Source: Candidatus Raymondbacteria bacterium RIFOXYA2_FULL_49_16
GTDB lineage: Bacteria > Fibrobacterota > OXYB2-FULL-49-7 > XYB2-FULL-49-35
Reading direction: 5' to 3'
DNA length: 64,000 bases
Assembly: GCA_001789205.1 (NCBI GenBank)
Contig: MFYT01000012.1
Span: 7,056 to 71,055 of the forward strand
Part shown: piece by piece, positions 32,044 through 41,382 of the stretch
How the letters are laid out: the number at the start of each line of letters is the position of its first letter
How positions within the stretch are numbered: the stretch's first letter is position 1
Notes under the pieces: generated by a model
Told to the model about the DNA's origin: nothing
The model's input: the letters and a program-made list of their open reading frames with translations, nothing else
The model's database searches: none
Translations under genes and position numbers: made by a program

Positions 32044-34362
32044 TTACCTGGTCAGAATCATCTTTCTGCTCAGGATTTCTTTCCCTGTCGAAAGCGTGTA
32101 CACATAGATGCCGCTTGCTACCTGGGCACCATTGCTGTTTGTGCCATCCCAGGTAACGCTATAGCTTCCGCCCACCAGAGCACCATACTGCAGGGTTTTA
32201 ACCAGCTCGCCCTTTATTGTCCGCACATCAATCTGTACGTGTCTCTTTTCAGCACCTTTCAAGGCAAAAGAAATCGTTGTTGTGGGGTTGAAAGGATTGG
32301 GATTGTTCTGTTCAAGCATCAAGTCAGCCGATGCCACAGATGCGGCCTTATCGATGCCTACAGTAGGGTTTTGCTGGAGATCCGTAAGTAACACGCCACC
32401 GGGAACTTCTATAGTTACAGAATGGTTTGGATCTCTTGGGACAACACTAGAAGGATTGATGTTATACGACAGTGTCCCATTTGAAGCTGCAAGTTGTTCT
32501 GCTGAGAAGGAGAAGTTAAATGTGTCTTGGGCCACATAGGTCCTGTTTGTTATGTGTTGAATTATAATATCATTGAAATAATCAGCAGGAAAATGGTTAA
32601 CATAATAGTGCATGTAGAGTTCATTTTCACGGATACTGGCATTTTGACCGCGATTATAACACTGAATATATGCCAAGCGCCCGGGATTAGTGATTGAATC
32701 ACGTTCAAAATTTAAAGCATGACCCCAATGGCCAAATCCATATTCTCCATTTGCAACACATGCGTTCATGGTAGCAACCGTTGTGTTAATATGGGCTGGA
32801 ATGGTCGTGGTTGTCACTAGCGCCCCTTGGCTGTTTCCAACCTTAATATCAAACGTATTGGATGCAACCGCGCTAAACGAAGTGCTGTTGGTCCGTTGAG
32901 CCAGGAAGTTGCCGCTTATTGATCGTATTTGACCTGTGGTTGGGCCGGTCAACTCCAAAGTCATGTAGGCCCCGATTCCGCCACCATTAGTTTTGCCTCC
33001 ATTACGCCAAGTGTCTGTTCCCTGATATGTGAATCCATTAGCGTCAATAACAAATCGATTAAAACCTGTCGAATTACGCCAATCAGGCAGTAATGTCAAA
33101 GTTTCATCATTGTCGTATAGTTTCAGTCTGACAGTATTAGAACCAGCGTGGATTTTGGGAAGAGCGCCTGGGCTCAACGAACTGATTGTGACGATATTGA
33201 AACCAGTTATTTTTCCTGTTCCTGAAATTTTGACCAAATAATCATACCGCTGCTGGGCCTGGGTTGCTCCAGAATAAATTGTCCACGTCTTCCCCAAGTC
33301 GAAAGAGAGCTGCGTGGTCAAGCCGCCGTTTTGAGTTACAGTGATTATTGAATTATAGATGGGATATGGGATACGAACCGCCCATGTTACAGAACCATTT
33401 GCCAGGTCAACGCCGTCTGCCACAAGCGTTGCATTGGACTGTTCATAGATGCCGTCAAGATAATCAGCATATCCTGCCTGAAGTGTGGGGTGGTAGGTCA
33501 TGCGCGCATTACCCCATATTTGCATGTTCTGATATGTTGCAGGATTTGCATTAGGATGAATATATGTATTGTTTATTGGCTGAAAGAAACGTTCGATTTT
33601 TTCCCCAATACGCAGCGAAAAGCTCATATCGGCACCGCCCCCGTGGTCTGCTCCAAGAAATAGGTATGAAGGGTGCGCAAGATAATTTTTAATGTTTGAC
33701 ATGTTGGCAAGAGTCCAGAAATAATAAGAATGAACAGGGACTTGGTCCCATGTTGAGGCGTGTGTAGTAGCCCAATCCAAACCATATGTGACACCGTTTG
33801 TATTTGCCCCCCAACCGCCTTCATTCCAATCGAAATAATGCCAACCACCGTTATAATACACATCACTTACTCGGTGTGCTCCATTGGATAGGCTCCATTG
33901 CCGGGCCTCAAGCCCAAGCATTTGGTAGAGATTGCATGATGATGTTCCATAATACATGCAATATCCATAATTGAAGACGTTAAAATACTTTATTGGGTCA
34001 TAGACTTGTGTCCAGTTTAGACCAATATTGAGGGGATCTTCTTTGTAATTTTGACCATCGTGGCTATGGTATTCATTTTTCCGAGCATACTGATCACTTA
34101 GACCCCATTCTCCAAACATCGCAGCATCACGCATCTCCCCCACACACACAGTATCGTGCAGCGCTTTAAAGAAGGGGTCGAGATCCGCCGGATTGTAGGC
34201 GGGAAATTCCGCGCAATTTTCGTTTGTTGTGGTAAGCTTTGAGCAGCTCCACAAGTTTAGATCCCGATCACCCAAAATCCATGGGTTGCGCAAACGTGCG
34301 TACGCACCAATGGCAACAAGGATAATGACCGCGCAGGTCAATATGGCGTTACATCGTTTCAT
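32044..34362 (-). CDS. Secreted transglutaminase-like protein with type-A C-terminal sorting tail
   Basis: 772 residues: signal peptide (1-22), then a region with the transglutaminase-like triad C135 ('YGYCMYYGTSSCNLYQMLGL'), H163 ('NGAHRVSDVYYNGGW') and D178 ('HYFDWNEGGW'). The order, spacing and surrounding glycines and aromatics match bacterial transglutaminase-like cysteine peptidases. A long beta-rich middle follows, and the C-terminus is a sorting tail 'LEQNNPNPFNPTTTISFAL' ... 'GIYVYTLSTGKEILSRKMI'. It should be exported and attached or released by a type IX-like system; its activity (protein cross-linking or amide hydrolysis) is inferred only from the triad. AAGGAG precedes ATG 34362, and an intrinsic terminator follows the gene. 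Confidence 0.75.
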   Translation of the reverse strand: MKRCNAILTCAVIILVAIGAYARLRNPWILGDRDLNLWSCSKLTTTNENCAEFPAYNPADLDPFFKALHDTVCVGEMRDAAMFGEWGLSDQYARKNEYHSHDGQNYKEDPLNIGLNWTQVYDPIKYFNVFNYGYCMYYGTSSCNLYQMLGLEARQWSLSNGAHRVSDVYYNGGWHYFDWNEGGWGANTNGVTYGLDWATTHASTWDQVPVHSYYFWTLANMSNIKNYLAHPSYLFLGADHGGGADMSFSLRIGEKIERFFQPINNTYIHPNANPATYQNMQIWGNARMTYHPTLQAGYADYLDGIYEQSNATLVADGVDLANGSVTWAVRIPYPIYNSIITVTQNGGLTTQLSFDLGKTWTIYSGATQAQQRYDYLVKISGTGKITGFNIVTISSLSPGALPKIHAGSNTVRLKLYDNDETLTLLPDWRNSTGFNRFVIDANGFTYQGTDTWRNGGKTNGGGIGAYMTLELTGPTTGQIRSISGNFLAQRTNSTSFSAVASNTFDIKVGNSQGALVTTTTIPAHINTTVATMNACVANGEYGFGHWGHALNFERDSITNPGRLAYIQCYNRGQNASIRENELYMHYYVNHFPADYFNDIIIQHITNRTYVAQDTFNFSFSAEQLAASNGTLSYNINPSSVVPRDPNHSVTIEVPGGVLLTDLQQNPTVGIDKAASVASADLMLEQNNPNPFNPTTTISFALKGAEKRHVQIDVRTIKGELVKTLQYGALVGGSYSVTWDGTNSNGAQVASGIYVYTLSTGKEILSRKMILTR

Positions 34363-34536
34363 GAGTGCTCCTTTAGTAGAAAATTACATTTAGACTCTTG
34401 GAAAACGGGAAGACCAGCAACCCCAACAGGTCGAATGACCTATATAAAAGATAGAATTTTTACCCGGAAAATGCCACTGATTTTGGTATGCATTCAATGC
34501 CCTATTCACAGCGGATTTGAATGCATAGTACGTGCA

Positions 34537-35097
34537 CTATGAAATAGTATGTTCAAACAATATTTTCAGGCCAATGGCAATAAGCACAAGGCCCCCGGCC
34601 CTCTCGACCCAGTGTCCAAAAAGCGTACCGACCCTTTTGCCAATGGAGAGGCCTATGATTGAAAAGAACGCGCATACAATACCGATTATGATACTTGGGG
34701 TCACAATAGGGACCCGCATCATGCCGAAGCTGAGGCCCACAGCCATTGCATCGATGCTGGTTGCCACGGAAAGGAAGATGAGGGTAAGACCGCGCGAGGG
34801 GTCCTGGGAAAAGCCCGCTTCTTTTTTCTCAAACGATTCTTTGATCATTTTTATGCCAACAAACGCAAGCAGCACAAGCGCCAGCCAGTGGTCATAGGCC
34901 TTGATATACTGTTCAACAAAAACACCGCCGAAATAGCCCAGAATGGGCATGAAAAATTGGAAAAGCCCGAAATGAAAGGCCAGCCTGAAGTAGTGGCGGG
35001 GCGTGGGGTTTCCCAGGGAAATGCCCGCGGCAATGGACACGGAAAAGGCGTCCATGGCAAGACTTACGGCAATGCCGGTAATTGTGAGCAAATCCAT
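34537..35097 (-). CDS. mntP: Manganese efflux pump MntP
   Basis: 186 residues with six hydrophobic segments in two repeats. Each repeat carries the family's acidic pocket: 'AVSLAMDAFSVSIAAG' near the N-terminus and 'VATSIDAMAVGLSFG' near residue 115. It exports Mn2+ across the inner membrane. No yybP-ykoY-type riboswitch can fit in the 52-bp upstream gap, so regulation is not obvious. It sits between the two secreted-protein genes on the same strand. A palindrome CATAGT-N6-ACTATG (34524-34541) covers its stop codon; the rest of the 174-bp gap to the next gene shows nothing else. Confidence 0.93.
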   Translation of the reverse strand: MDLLTITGIAVSLAMDAFSVSIAAGISLGNPTPRHYFRLAFHFGLFQFFMPILGYFGGVFVEQYIKAYDHWLALVLLAFVGIKMIKESFEKKEAGFSQDPSRGLTLIFLSVATSIDAMAVGLSFGMMRVPIVTPSIIIGIVCAFFSIIGLSIGKRVGTLFGHWVERAGGLVLIAIGLKILFEHTIS

Positions 35098-35149
35098 GAG
35101 CTATTACTATGCAATGTTCTCGGTATAAACGCGGTTTTGTACGATTGTT

Positions 35150-37780
35150 TTACCTCATCACGATCACCCGGCCAGCGGCAACCTGGCTTCCCGCAGTCGC
35201 TTTTATTACATATACACCGCTTCTTATTTCTCCAGGCCTCCAGATAACGGTTGTCCGCCCCATGCCGGGTTGCAAGGTCTGTACCAGTCTGCCATTGATG
35301 TCATATACTTGGACAAACGGTGGTTCTGTTTCCCGAATATGTTTATTAAACGCGAACGAAATGGCGACTGTCCGGGTAAAAGGATTCGGCGAAACAGAGA
35401 CAAAGGCCCGGGCTGCCGTACGGCCGCTGTTTTTTTCGATCTGGTCCGGCGGGAAGCTTTGTGCCAGGTAATCCGGATATTGGGTCAGATAATCAGGGTT
35501 TATCAGCAAATATTTCAGGTAATCGGGCGCTTCACGGAACCGCTCCACGTGCTCCTTTGCGCGCGCGGACGGGGACAGGTTTGCGCTCACGAAAAAAGCC
35601 TCCCAACAGCGCTGCGCGCCATGGGCGATGAGCGTGTCTTCAGGCGCAAGTTCAAGGGCCTTGGAAAGCCCCCCAAGGAACCACTGCGGAAAAGCGTCCG
35701 CCACCGTTTGATTGTCCGCGGCCACGTTCCGCGCCCAGGTGAGCAGCATGGTTTGCGCATGCGCATCGCCCGAATCGGCAAAGACGTGGTCCGCAATGCC
35801 CGCGCCTACAATGGCGTTCTGGAAATAATTGGAGGTGAGTACTGTGGCGCAATGGTCGCCGGTGTTTGGTCCGTTCGTATAGTAAAGATGCGCGCGGTCG
35901 CGGTATTGCGCGTCGCCCGTGGCCTCGTAAGCGGAGGCAAGACCCATGAGCACATGGCCGAGTGAACGGTATTCGCCGTTGTTGGCGAAACGGTTCATGG
36001 GAAAGCGCACGATACGCAGGGCAAGTTCCTTGAGCATGGGTTCGTTGTACACGGCCCACCAGTCAAGGAGACCGGTGATTTTCCAATGGTTGGCGTTGCC
36101 GTCATTTCCCGCAATGCAATCCTGGTATCCGAAAAACTGCTCCACACCCGGGCAAATTTTGCAATCGCCGTTTACATTGTCGTGGTCGAGGTCCGCTGTT
36201 TGCAGGGCGCGGCCCATGCCCCAGAGCGCCGTGGTCTGGTCAGCGTGCATGGCATATGCGAGCGCGCCCAGGTATGCCATGTCGTAATAATTGTTTGCCG
36301 TGTGCTGGCGGTTGGCGCAGCAGCAGTTGACCGGATCAACATTATCTCCGTACCAGAGAAAGTTGTACCCATTGTTCCACGTCATTGCGCCTGTTGCATA
36401 GGGATACTGTAATGCGGCGGCATACCCTGCATGGCCAAAGACCAGGCAGGTGTTTTTGTACACATTGAAGAAGCGGACCCACGAGGTCCGTTCCGTGCTG
36501 TTGTGCGCGAACAGGTCCGGGTCAGCGTGCACCAGCGTGTTGCCAAAGACCTGTGTTTTGCCGCAGAGCCACACTGCCGGCGGAATGGCGTAGAGGGGTT
36601 GGGCGATTGCATAATAGGCCTCCTCGGTTAGGCCAATGCTGTCGCTGAAATTGACAAAAGCAATGTGCGTGCGGCCAAACCCGCCATACCAGTCGGTGGC
36701 GGGGCCCAGGCTGCTGTACAACCCAAGGGAAAGGGCGCCTGTGCTGTTTGCCAGAAGGTGTTTGGGCGCCATTTCCCAGAAATAGCGCATACCGCATCCC
36801 AGGCCTTTTGTTCCGTCAGACACATGGAGCCAGCCCATCTTTTTTGTGCCGCCGGTCACTTCGTTCTGGCCTTTTCCCGAGGCAAGGAGAGTTGCGTTCT
36901 TTTTGATCTCATAGACATCGGACGAACTGTAGTGTTCTGTCAGTTGCTCGCCTGTGGAGAGAGCGGTTTCAAAACGGCCGTCCGCATCAAGGTGGCTCAC
37001 GGTCGCGGTAAGCGCTCCCGCAAGCCTGGTCTTGAAATTCATGGACAGGGCCGAAAGAACCATGGATGAAGACGCGAAGTCGTTCATGTACCAGTTGTGT
37101 ATTATCCGGACATAGGGTTTATTGCGATATGCGGTTACATAGAGCACCATAGGATACTGTGCGCCCGCGGAAACAGCGGCGCGTATGCATACCTGCCCTG
37201 GTGTATGCCACACTACCGAAAGCTGGGCTGTTGCGCCCGTGGTGACGTTTGTCCCAACTGTCAGGGCGCTGGCATTGCCCGATTCAATGATCTTGTGCGC
37301 ACTATCATAATTTCCGCTGCCGCTCAGGTCCGCCCAGGCCTCATCAAAGATATTGAAACCTGTTGAGTGCATGGTAAAGCGGGCGACACCCGTGGTCACG
37401 GTCACAACACCGGCTGTTTCGGAGACCGTGAGCGTCCCTGAAGCGGGGTTCGATCCCTTGTCGCTCAGGATATAGGTTGTTGCGCCCGAGGCGGCGACCG
37501 TGGCGTCAAACGCCACGCCAAGCCAGCGGATGGAGCCGTCCTCCCAGGTTTCAACAACCGTGAAACCCGCGGGCACAGACTTATTGGTCGCCGAATCCTG
37601 TATGGCGAAAAGCACGGTGTCAGCAGGCTGATATGCTCCCTTGGGCATGGGCACGCTGTTCGACACAGGTGCGCTGGTTCGCGCGACGCCCGCGTGTTCA
37701 GTGACGCGCAGGGGCAATGCAAGACCGCAGACGCTTATACATGCGCCAGAGACGCAGAGGAACATGAGGGAGAGGTTCAT
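35150..37780 (-). CDS. Secreted RIFT-barrel (PcRGLX/YetA-like) polysaccharide-lyase-family protein with sorting tail
   Basis: 876 residues. Signal peptide 1-21 ('MNLSLMFLCVSGACISVCGLA'). The N-terminal domain 'LPLRVTEHAGVARTSAPVSN', 'SVPMPKGAYQPADTVLFAI' and 'WEDGSIRWLGVAFDA' is the RIFT-barrel start of the exo-rhamnogalacturonan-lyase (PcRGLX)/YetA group. The middle (about 400-760) is helical and likely an alpha/alpha barrel. The end 'VSVSPNPFTRTVAISFAF' ... 'GVYVIKATAGSQVAAGRVIV' is a type-A sorting tail. By family it may cleave acidic polysaccharide; the real substrate is unknown. ATG 37780 overlaps the NHL gene stop (ATGA), and that gene overlaps the lytic transglycosylase gene, so the three are coupled. 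Confidence 0.7.
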   Translation of the reverse strand: MNLSLMFLCVSGACISVCGLALPLRVTEHAGVARTSAPVSNSVPMPKGAYQPADTVLFAIQDSATNKSVPAGFTVVETWEDGSIRWLGVAFDATVAASGATTYILSDKGSNPASGTLTVSETAGVVTVTTGVARFTMHSTGFNIFDEAWADLSGSGNYDSAHKIIESGNASALTVGTNVTTGATAQLSVVWHTPGQVCIRAAVSAGAQYPMVLYVTAYRNKPYVRIIHNWYMNDFASSSMVLSALSMNFKTRLAGALTATVSHLDADGRFETALSTGEQLTEHYSSSDVYEIKKNATLLASGKGQNEVTGGTKKMGWLHVSDGTKGLGCGMRYFWEMAPKHLLANSTGALSLGLYSSLGPATDWYGGFGRTHIAFVNFSDSIGLTEEAYYAIAQPLYAIPPAVWLCGKTQVFGNTLVHADPDLFAHNSTERTSWVRFFNVYKNTCLVFGHAGYAAALQYPYATGAMTWNNGYNFLWYGDNVDPVNCCCANRQHTANNYYDMAYLGALAYAMHADQTTALWGMGRALQTADLDHDNVNGDCKICPGVEQFFGYQDCIAGNDGNANHWKITGLLDWWAVYNEPMLKELALRIVRFPMNRFANNGEYRSLGHVLMGLASAYEATGDAQYRDRAHLYYTNGPNTGDHCATVLTSNYFQNAIVGAGIADHVFADSGDAHAQTMLLTWARNVAADNQTVADAFPQWFLGGLSKALELAPEDTLIAHGAQRCWEAFFVSANLSPSARAKEHVERFREAPDYLKYLLINPDYLTQYPDYLAQSFPPDQIEKNSGRTAARAFVSVSPNPFTRTVAISFAFNKHIRETEPPFVQVYDINGRLVQTLQPGMGRTTVIWRPGEIRSGVYVIKATAGSQVAAGRVIVMR

Positions 37781-39108
37781 TTTTGGCTCCAGGTATTCTG
37801 TTTTCCGTAGGGCAGGGTTACTGGTTTTTGAAAATAGGTGTATGACGAATACGTTGGTTCAAAAATAGCCAGCCAGCGGTCTGCGCCAACAACGGGCTTG
37901 TTGCAAGCAAAGACCCGGGTGAATGTTTTGGGAAAGCTTCTTCTTTTTGAAAAGAGCGTTTCCAGTGTGTCGCCTTGTGCGCCAAGCAGGTATAGCGAGA
38001 CATAACTTGGCTCAGTCAGGTCTCCAGCCAGTACCCAGGACATACGATTACCCCTGGTTTTTTCCGGTGCAAGCGAAACAGCGCGGACATCCGTGCCCAC
38101 CCAGTAGTATTGCGCGCCCGCGCGTTCGGCCATAAAGGTCTGGCCATATCGTTTCCATATGCAGATGCCGCGCGGTTCATCAAACTCGCGGTCACCGGTA
38201 CCGCTCTTGCCAAACGAAGTAAGATAGACCAGATTCATGGTGAATTTATCGACGCATCCCCGTTTTTTATCCGTCAGATAGATATTGCCATAGTAATCGG
38301 CTGCCATATATTCGTGCGTTGTTTTTTTACCAATAAGGGCATCGGGCGAGACCTGGAGCGCCTCGTTGTTTTCGAGATCCACGCGTACCAGCGTTTTACC
38401 GCTGTCGTTCAGAAAAAAAAGAAAGTCGTGACGGTAATAGACCCACCGTTCACTTCTGGTGTTTACGGCAATGCCCAGAGGCTGCCGGACCACGCAGCCG
38501 GGCAGGGAATGGAACTCGCGGAGCACCACCCCCGAGTATGTCATAATGAGTATGCGATCATTTCCCGTGTCGGCGATATAGAGGTTGCCATTGCCGTCAA
38601 GTGCAATATGCGTGGGCTTCTTTAAAAGGCCAATCCCCAGGTGGCTTTTAAAAAGAACCTCGCGCTTGGGATTGAACAGCCACACCACTCGGTTGTTTCC
38701 CGTATCGCAGATATAGACATTGCCTTTTTCATCGCAGGCCACGCCTGTCGGGTCCCTCATCTCGTCCGCGCCACTACCCCGGGCGCCCCAGAGCCCCAGC
38801 GTGTACATGGAATGGTTGTAGATAATCTGGTTTTTGCCGCTGTTTACCCCGTACACAGTCACCTCGTCATCATCATCCTCGGTCGTGGTATCGTCGCGCG
38901 TGATCATTTTTGTCACCGCAATGCCGCGCGGATCGTGGAACCGGGTCTTGAAGGGCAGAAGCAGAGCGAGTTTCGTCTGGGTGGCGCGCTGGATGCCGTA
39001 GGAATGAAAATAGGGAGGAAAGACCAAGGTGGTGGGCACGTCCTTCGCGTGCGCCCGCAGGAGCGCGCAGAGGGAAAACAGGAACAGGAGTTGCGCGCGG
39101 TTAATCAT
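37777..39108 (-). CDS. Exported NHL-repeat (beta-propeller) protein
   Basis: 443 residues. A short signal peptide ends '...LLRAHA'. Several NHL repeats follow: 'MRDPTGVACDEKGNVYICDT', 'LKKPTHIALDGNGNLYIADT', 'EYMAADYYGNIYLTDKKRG' and 'FDEPRGICIWKRYGQTFMAE'. These form a beta-propeller used for binding proteins or sugars. An acidic linker 'TTTEDDDDEVT' sits near residue 75. There are no catalytic motifs. The start overlaps the lytic transglycosylase gene by 8 bp and the stop overlaps the RIFT-barrel gene by 4 bp. Probably a periplasmic or surface scaffold working with these two (inference). Confidence 0.8.
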   Translation of the reverse strand: MINRAQLLFLFSLCALLRAHAKDVPTTLVFPPYFHSYGIQRATQTKLALLLPFKTRFHDPRGIAVTKMITRDDTTTEDDDDEVTVYGVNSGKNQIIYNHSMYTLGLWGARGSGADEMRDPTGVACDEKGNVYICDTGNNRVVWLFNPKREVLFKSHLGIGLLKKPTHIALDGNGNLYIADTGNDRILIMTYSGVVLREFHSLPGCVVRQPLGIAVNTRSERWVYYRHDFLFFLNDSGKTLVRVDLENNEALQVSPDALIGKKTTHEYMAADYYGNIYLTDKKRGCVDKFTMNLVYLTSFGKSGTGDREFDEPRGICIWKRYGQTFMAERAGAQYYWVGTDVRAVSLAPEKTRGNRMSWVLAGDLTEPSYVSLYLLGAQGDTLETLFSKRRSFPKTFTRVFACNKPVVGADRWLAIFEPTYSSYTYFQKPVTLPYGKQNTWSQK

Positions 39109-41284
39109 TCCAGATATCCCGGTATACCCAATAGTTTTTCATGCATTTTTTCGCGTAATAACGTGTTTCGGTATAGCCGATCTCCTCGACAAAAGCGTCG
39201 AACGGCCGGTTTTTGTTCACAGTGCGCCACCGTTCAGCCGCCTGCGGGCCCGCATTGTAGGCGCAAAAGGCAAGGACCGGATCGTTACCGAACCGGTTCA
39301 GCATGGCGTTGAAGTACCACGCGCCAAAGGCGATATTGCATGCGGGATTGAACAGGGAGTCGGGCGTAAAAGGGGTATTCAGTTTGGCCGCGATTTCGGT
39401 CCCCGTATAGGGCATTATCTGCATGAGTCCTAGTGCGCCCGCCGGAGAGACGACGCGGTATTGATACATGGATTCCTGAAGAATGAGCGAATGCACAAGC
39501 AGCGGATCGAGCCCGTATTTTTTACATTCGGCAGTGATGAATTCGCCATAGTAGCGCGGAAAAAAACAGCGGGCGATTTCCAACGGCATGACACCGTAGA
39601 GACCTTCAGGGATTTTCCAGAGCAGGGGCCGCAGTGTCCGGTAGGCCTCGCTGACAAATCCGTTCGCCTCGTAGAGGCGAACCAGATGATAGTGCAGGAA
39701 AGGGTTTTTCCGCGACTCCTTTTCAAAAGGACGCAGCGCCTCAAAAGCAAGGTTATAACAGCCGGCCTGCAGCAGTACCGTGCCGGCCCGGTAAGCCTTT
39801 TCGGTCTCCGGGCCAAGGAGCGCGGTCTGGGACTGCGGAACAATCGCGCTTCCCGGGGACAGGAAACGCTCCACGGTCACGGCTGCGCGTGAGCTGTCGT
39901 TAGCGCGCAGGAGTGCGGCGAGCGAGTCGGGGCTGAGAGAATCGAGCCGTTCCCGTGCCCGGTAAGCGTAGTATGAAAAAAAATTATACCTGATTGCGCT
40001 GAGATACCATTGTACCGCCTCGTTTGTTTTTTTTTGTTCTTCGCATACCTTCCCGGTCCAATAGCAGCAGTCCTCTGTCTCAAAGCCCAGGGGATACCGT
40101 TTCGCGTGGCCTTTCCAGACAGTGGTTGCGGCAGCGCGATCGCCCTTTTTGTAGTGGCAATATCCCATGCGCCATCGGGCCTTTTCCCCGTACGAACCGT
40201 TCTTGTATCTTGCATCGATCAAGCCGAAATAGTGGATTGCGCGGTCGAGATTTTTGTCGTCTTCATAGGTACGCGCGATTTCCCACAGCACATTGTCGCA
40301 GTGCGCGTGCTGGGGAAAGCGGCGGACATAATCCAAATAGTATTTGTTCGCGGTCTGGTTCATCTTAAGTTTTTTGCAGCAGCGACCCATGTAATAGGCG
40401 AAGAGGGGTTCACTCGGATAATTTTTTCGCGCCGTTATGGCCATATCGAGCGCTTTCTTGAATTTTCCCTGGCCAAAGGCCGCCTGCAGGGCGAGAATGA
40501 AAGACTCCCTGGCAAGCCTGCTTTTCTTGCGCGAGAGCGGATAGGCAATATCCCACACCTTGTCCCACGCGAAGCGCAAAGCGAGGTATTTTGCAGTCTG
40601 ATATTCCTGATCCGCTGAAACAGACGTGCCGGTCTTGCGGATTTGGGCGTAGCGCTGGTAGACACTGTCGGCAAAGGGTGAATTCGCACTGTTTTGTATT
40701 ACGGACATGTATTCGGCAAGGGCCTTGTCAAATTGTTCTGCGTCAAAATACTCGTTGCCCAGCAGATAGCGGAGCTCCTCGGCGTTGGCCGGGGCGCGGC
40801 CGGCAATGCGCGCGCAAAAGGCCGTTGCCTGGCCCCCCTTTTTCAACAGGCCGCTTTTAAGCAGCGCAACAGCGGCATTGACCTGGACCTGCGCGGGCGA
40901 CTCTTTCGACTCAAGGGCCGTGAGCAGCGCGGCCGCCTCTTCCGGGGTGTTGTCTCCCAGGCAGGCGATGAATTCATTGCATTGGGCATAGGGCGCCAAC
41001 AGGGGGCTTTTTTCTCCCGCCTCCTGGAATTCCTTTTTTGCCTTGCTGAAATGGCGTTTCGCAAGGGCGGTCATGCCCTTTTTAAACGCGTCCGCCCCGG
41101 CGTCATCAACGGGAAAAAGCGGTGTGAATGTGTGTTTTGTATAGGGAGCGGTCAGCGCAATGGGATAGAGGTCGGAGAGAGGGAATTCCTGCGTGTCGGC
41201 TGCGGGCGCGTTTTGATCAGGGGCTTCGTCGGCGGGGCACGGAACCGTTGCCGCAGCGCAGAGAAACAGGGCAGCCAGTTTCAT
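39101..41284 (-). CDS. Soluble lytic murein transglycosylase (Slt-like) with TPR repeats
   Basis: 727 residues from ATG 41284, which begins a clear signal peptide (MKLAALFLCAAATVPCPADE); an upstream start at 41326 would put 14 residues in front of it. A long helical repeat region (about 60-560; e.g. 'DRAIHYFGLIDARYKNGSYG', 'NEAVQWYLSAIRYNFFSYYA') precedes an SLT catalytic domain (about 590-727) with the catalytic glutamate near 603 in 'LILQESMYQYRVVSPAGALGLMQIMP' and 'LAFCAYNAGPQAAERW'. It cleaves peptidoglycan glycan strands to 1,6-anhydro ends in the periplasm. First gene of a coupled trio with the NHL and RIFT-barrel genes. Confidence 0.92.
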   Translation of the reverse strand: MKLAALFLCAAATVPCPADEAPDQNAPAADTQEFPLSDLYPIALTAPYTKHTFTPLFPVDDAGADAFKKGMTALAKRHFSKAKKEFQEAGEKSPLLAPYAQCNEFIACLGDNTPEEAAALLTALESKESPAQVQVNAAVALLKSGLLKKGGQATAFCARIAGRAPANAEELRYLLGNEYFDAEQFDKALAEYMSVIQNSANSPFADSVYQRYAQIRKTGTSVSADQEYQTAKYLALRFAWDKVWDIAYPLSRKKSRLARESFILALQAAFGQGKFKKALDMAITARKNYPSEPLFAYYMGRCCKKLKMNQTANKYYLDYVRRFPQHAHCDNVLWEIARTYEDDKNLDRAIHYFGLIDARYKNGSYGEKARWRMGYCHYKKGDRAAATTVWKGHAKRYPLGFETEDCCYWTGKVCEEQKKTNEAVQWYLSAIRYNFFSYYAYRARERLDSLSPDSLAALLRANDSSRAAVTVERFLSPGSAIVPQSQTALLGPETEKAYRAGTVLLQAGCYNLAFEALRPFEKESRKNPFLHYHLVRLYEANGFVSEAYRTLRPLLWKIPEGLYGVMPLEIARCFFPRYYGEFITAECKKYGLDPLLVHSLILQESMYQYRVVSPAGALGLMQIMPYTGTEIAAKLNTPFTPDSLFNPACNIAFGAWYFNAMLNRFGNDPVLAFCAYNAGPQAAERWRTVNKNRPFDAFVEEIGYTETRYYAKKCMKNYWVYRDIWND

Positions 41285-41382
41285 ATATTCAAAAATATAC
41301 TCTGCACCCGGCCAGTACAACAGCAATGTGGCATATGTGTATTTAGTATATTATTTTTCAAAGAATACCAAAGGCGGTGATC

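Noticed and set aside
34888-35965. Long plus-strand open frames opposite mntP and the RIFT-barrel gene
   Set aside because: Antisense to clear genes; no recognisable domain.
37440-37465. GGTTCGATCCC-like sequence considered as a tRNA T-arm
   Set aside because: It lies within the coding region of the RIFT-barrel protein, and no cloverleaf can be built around it.
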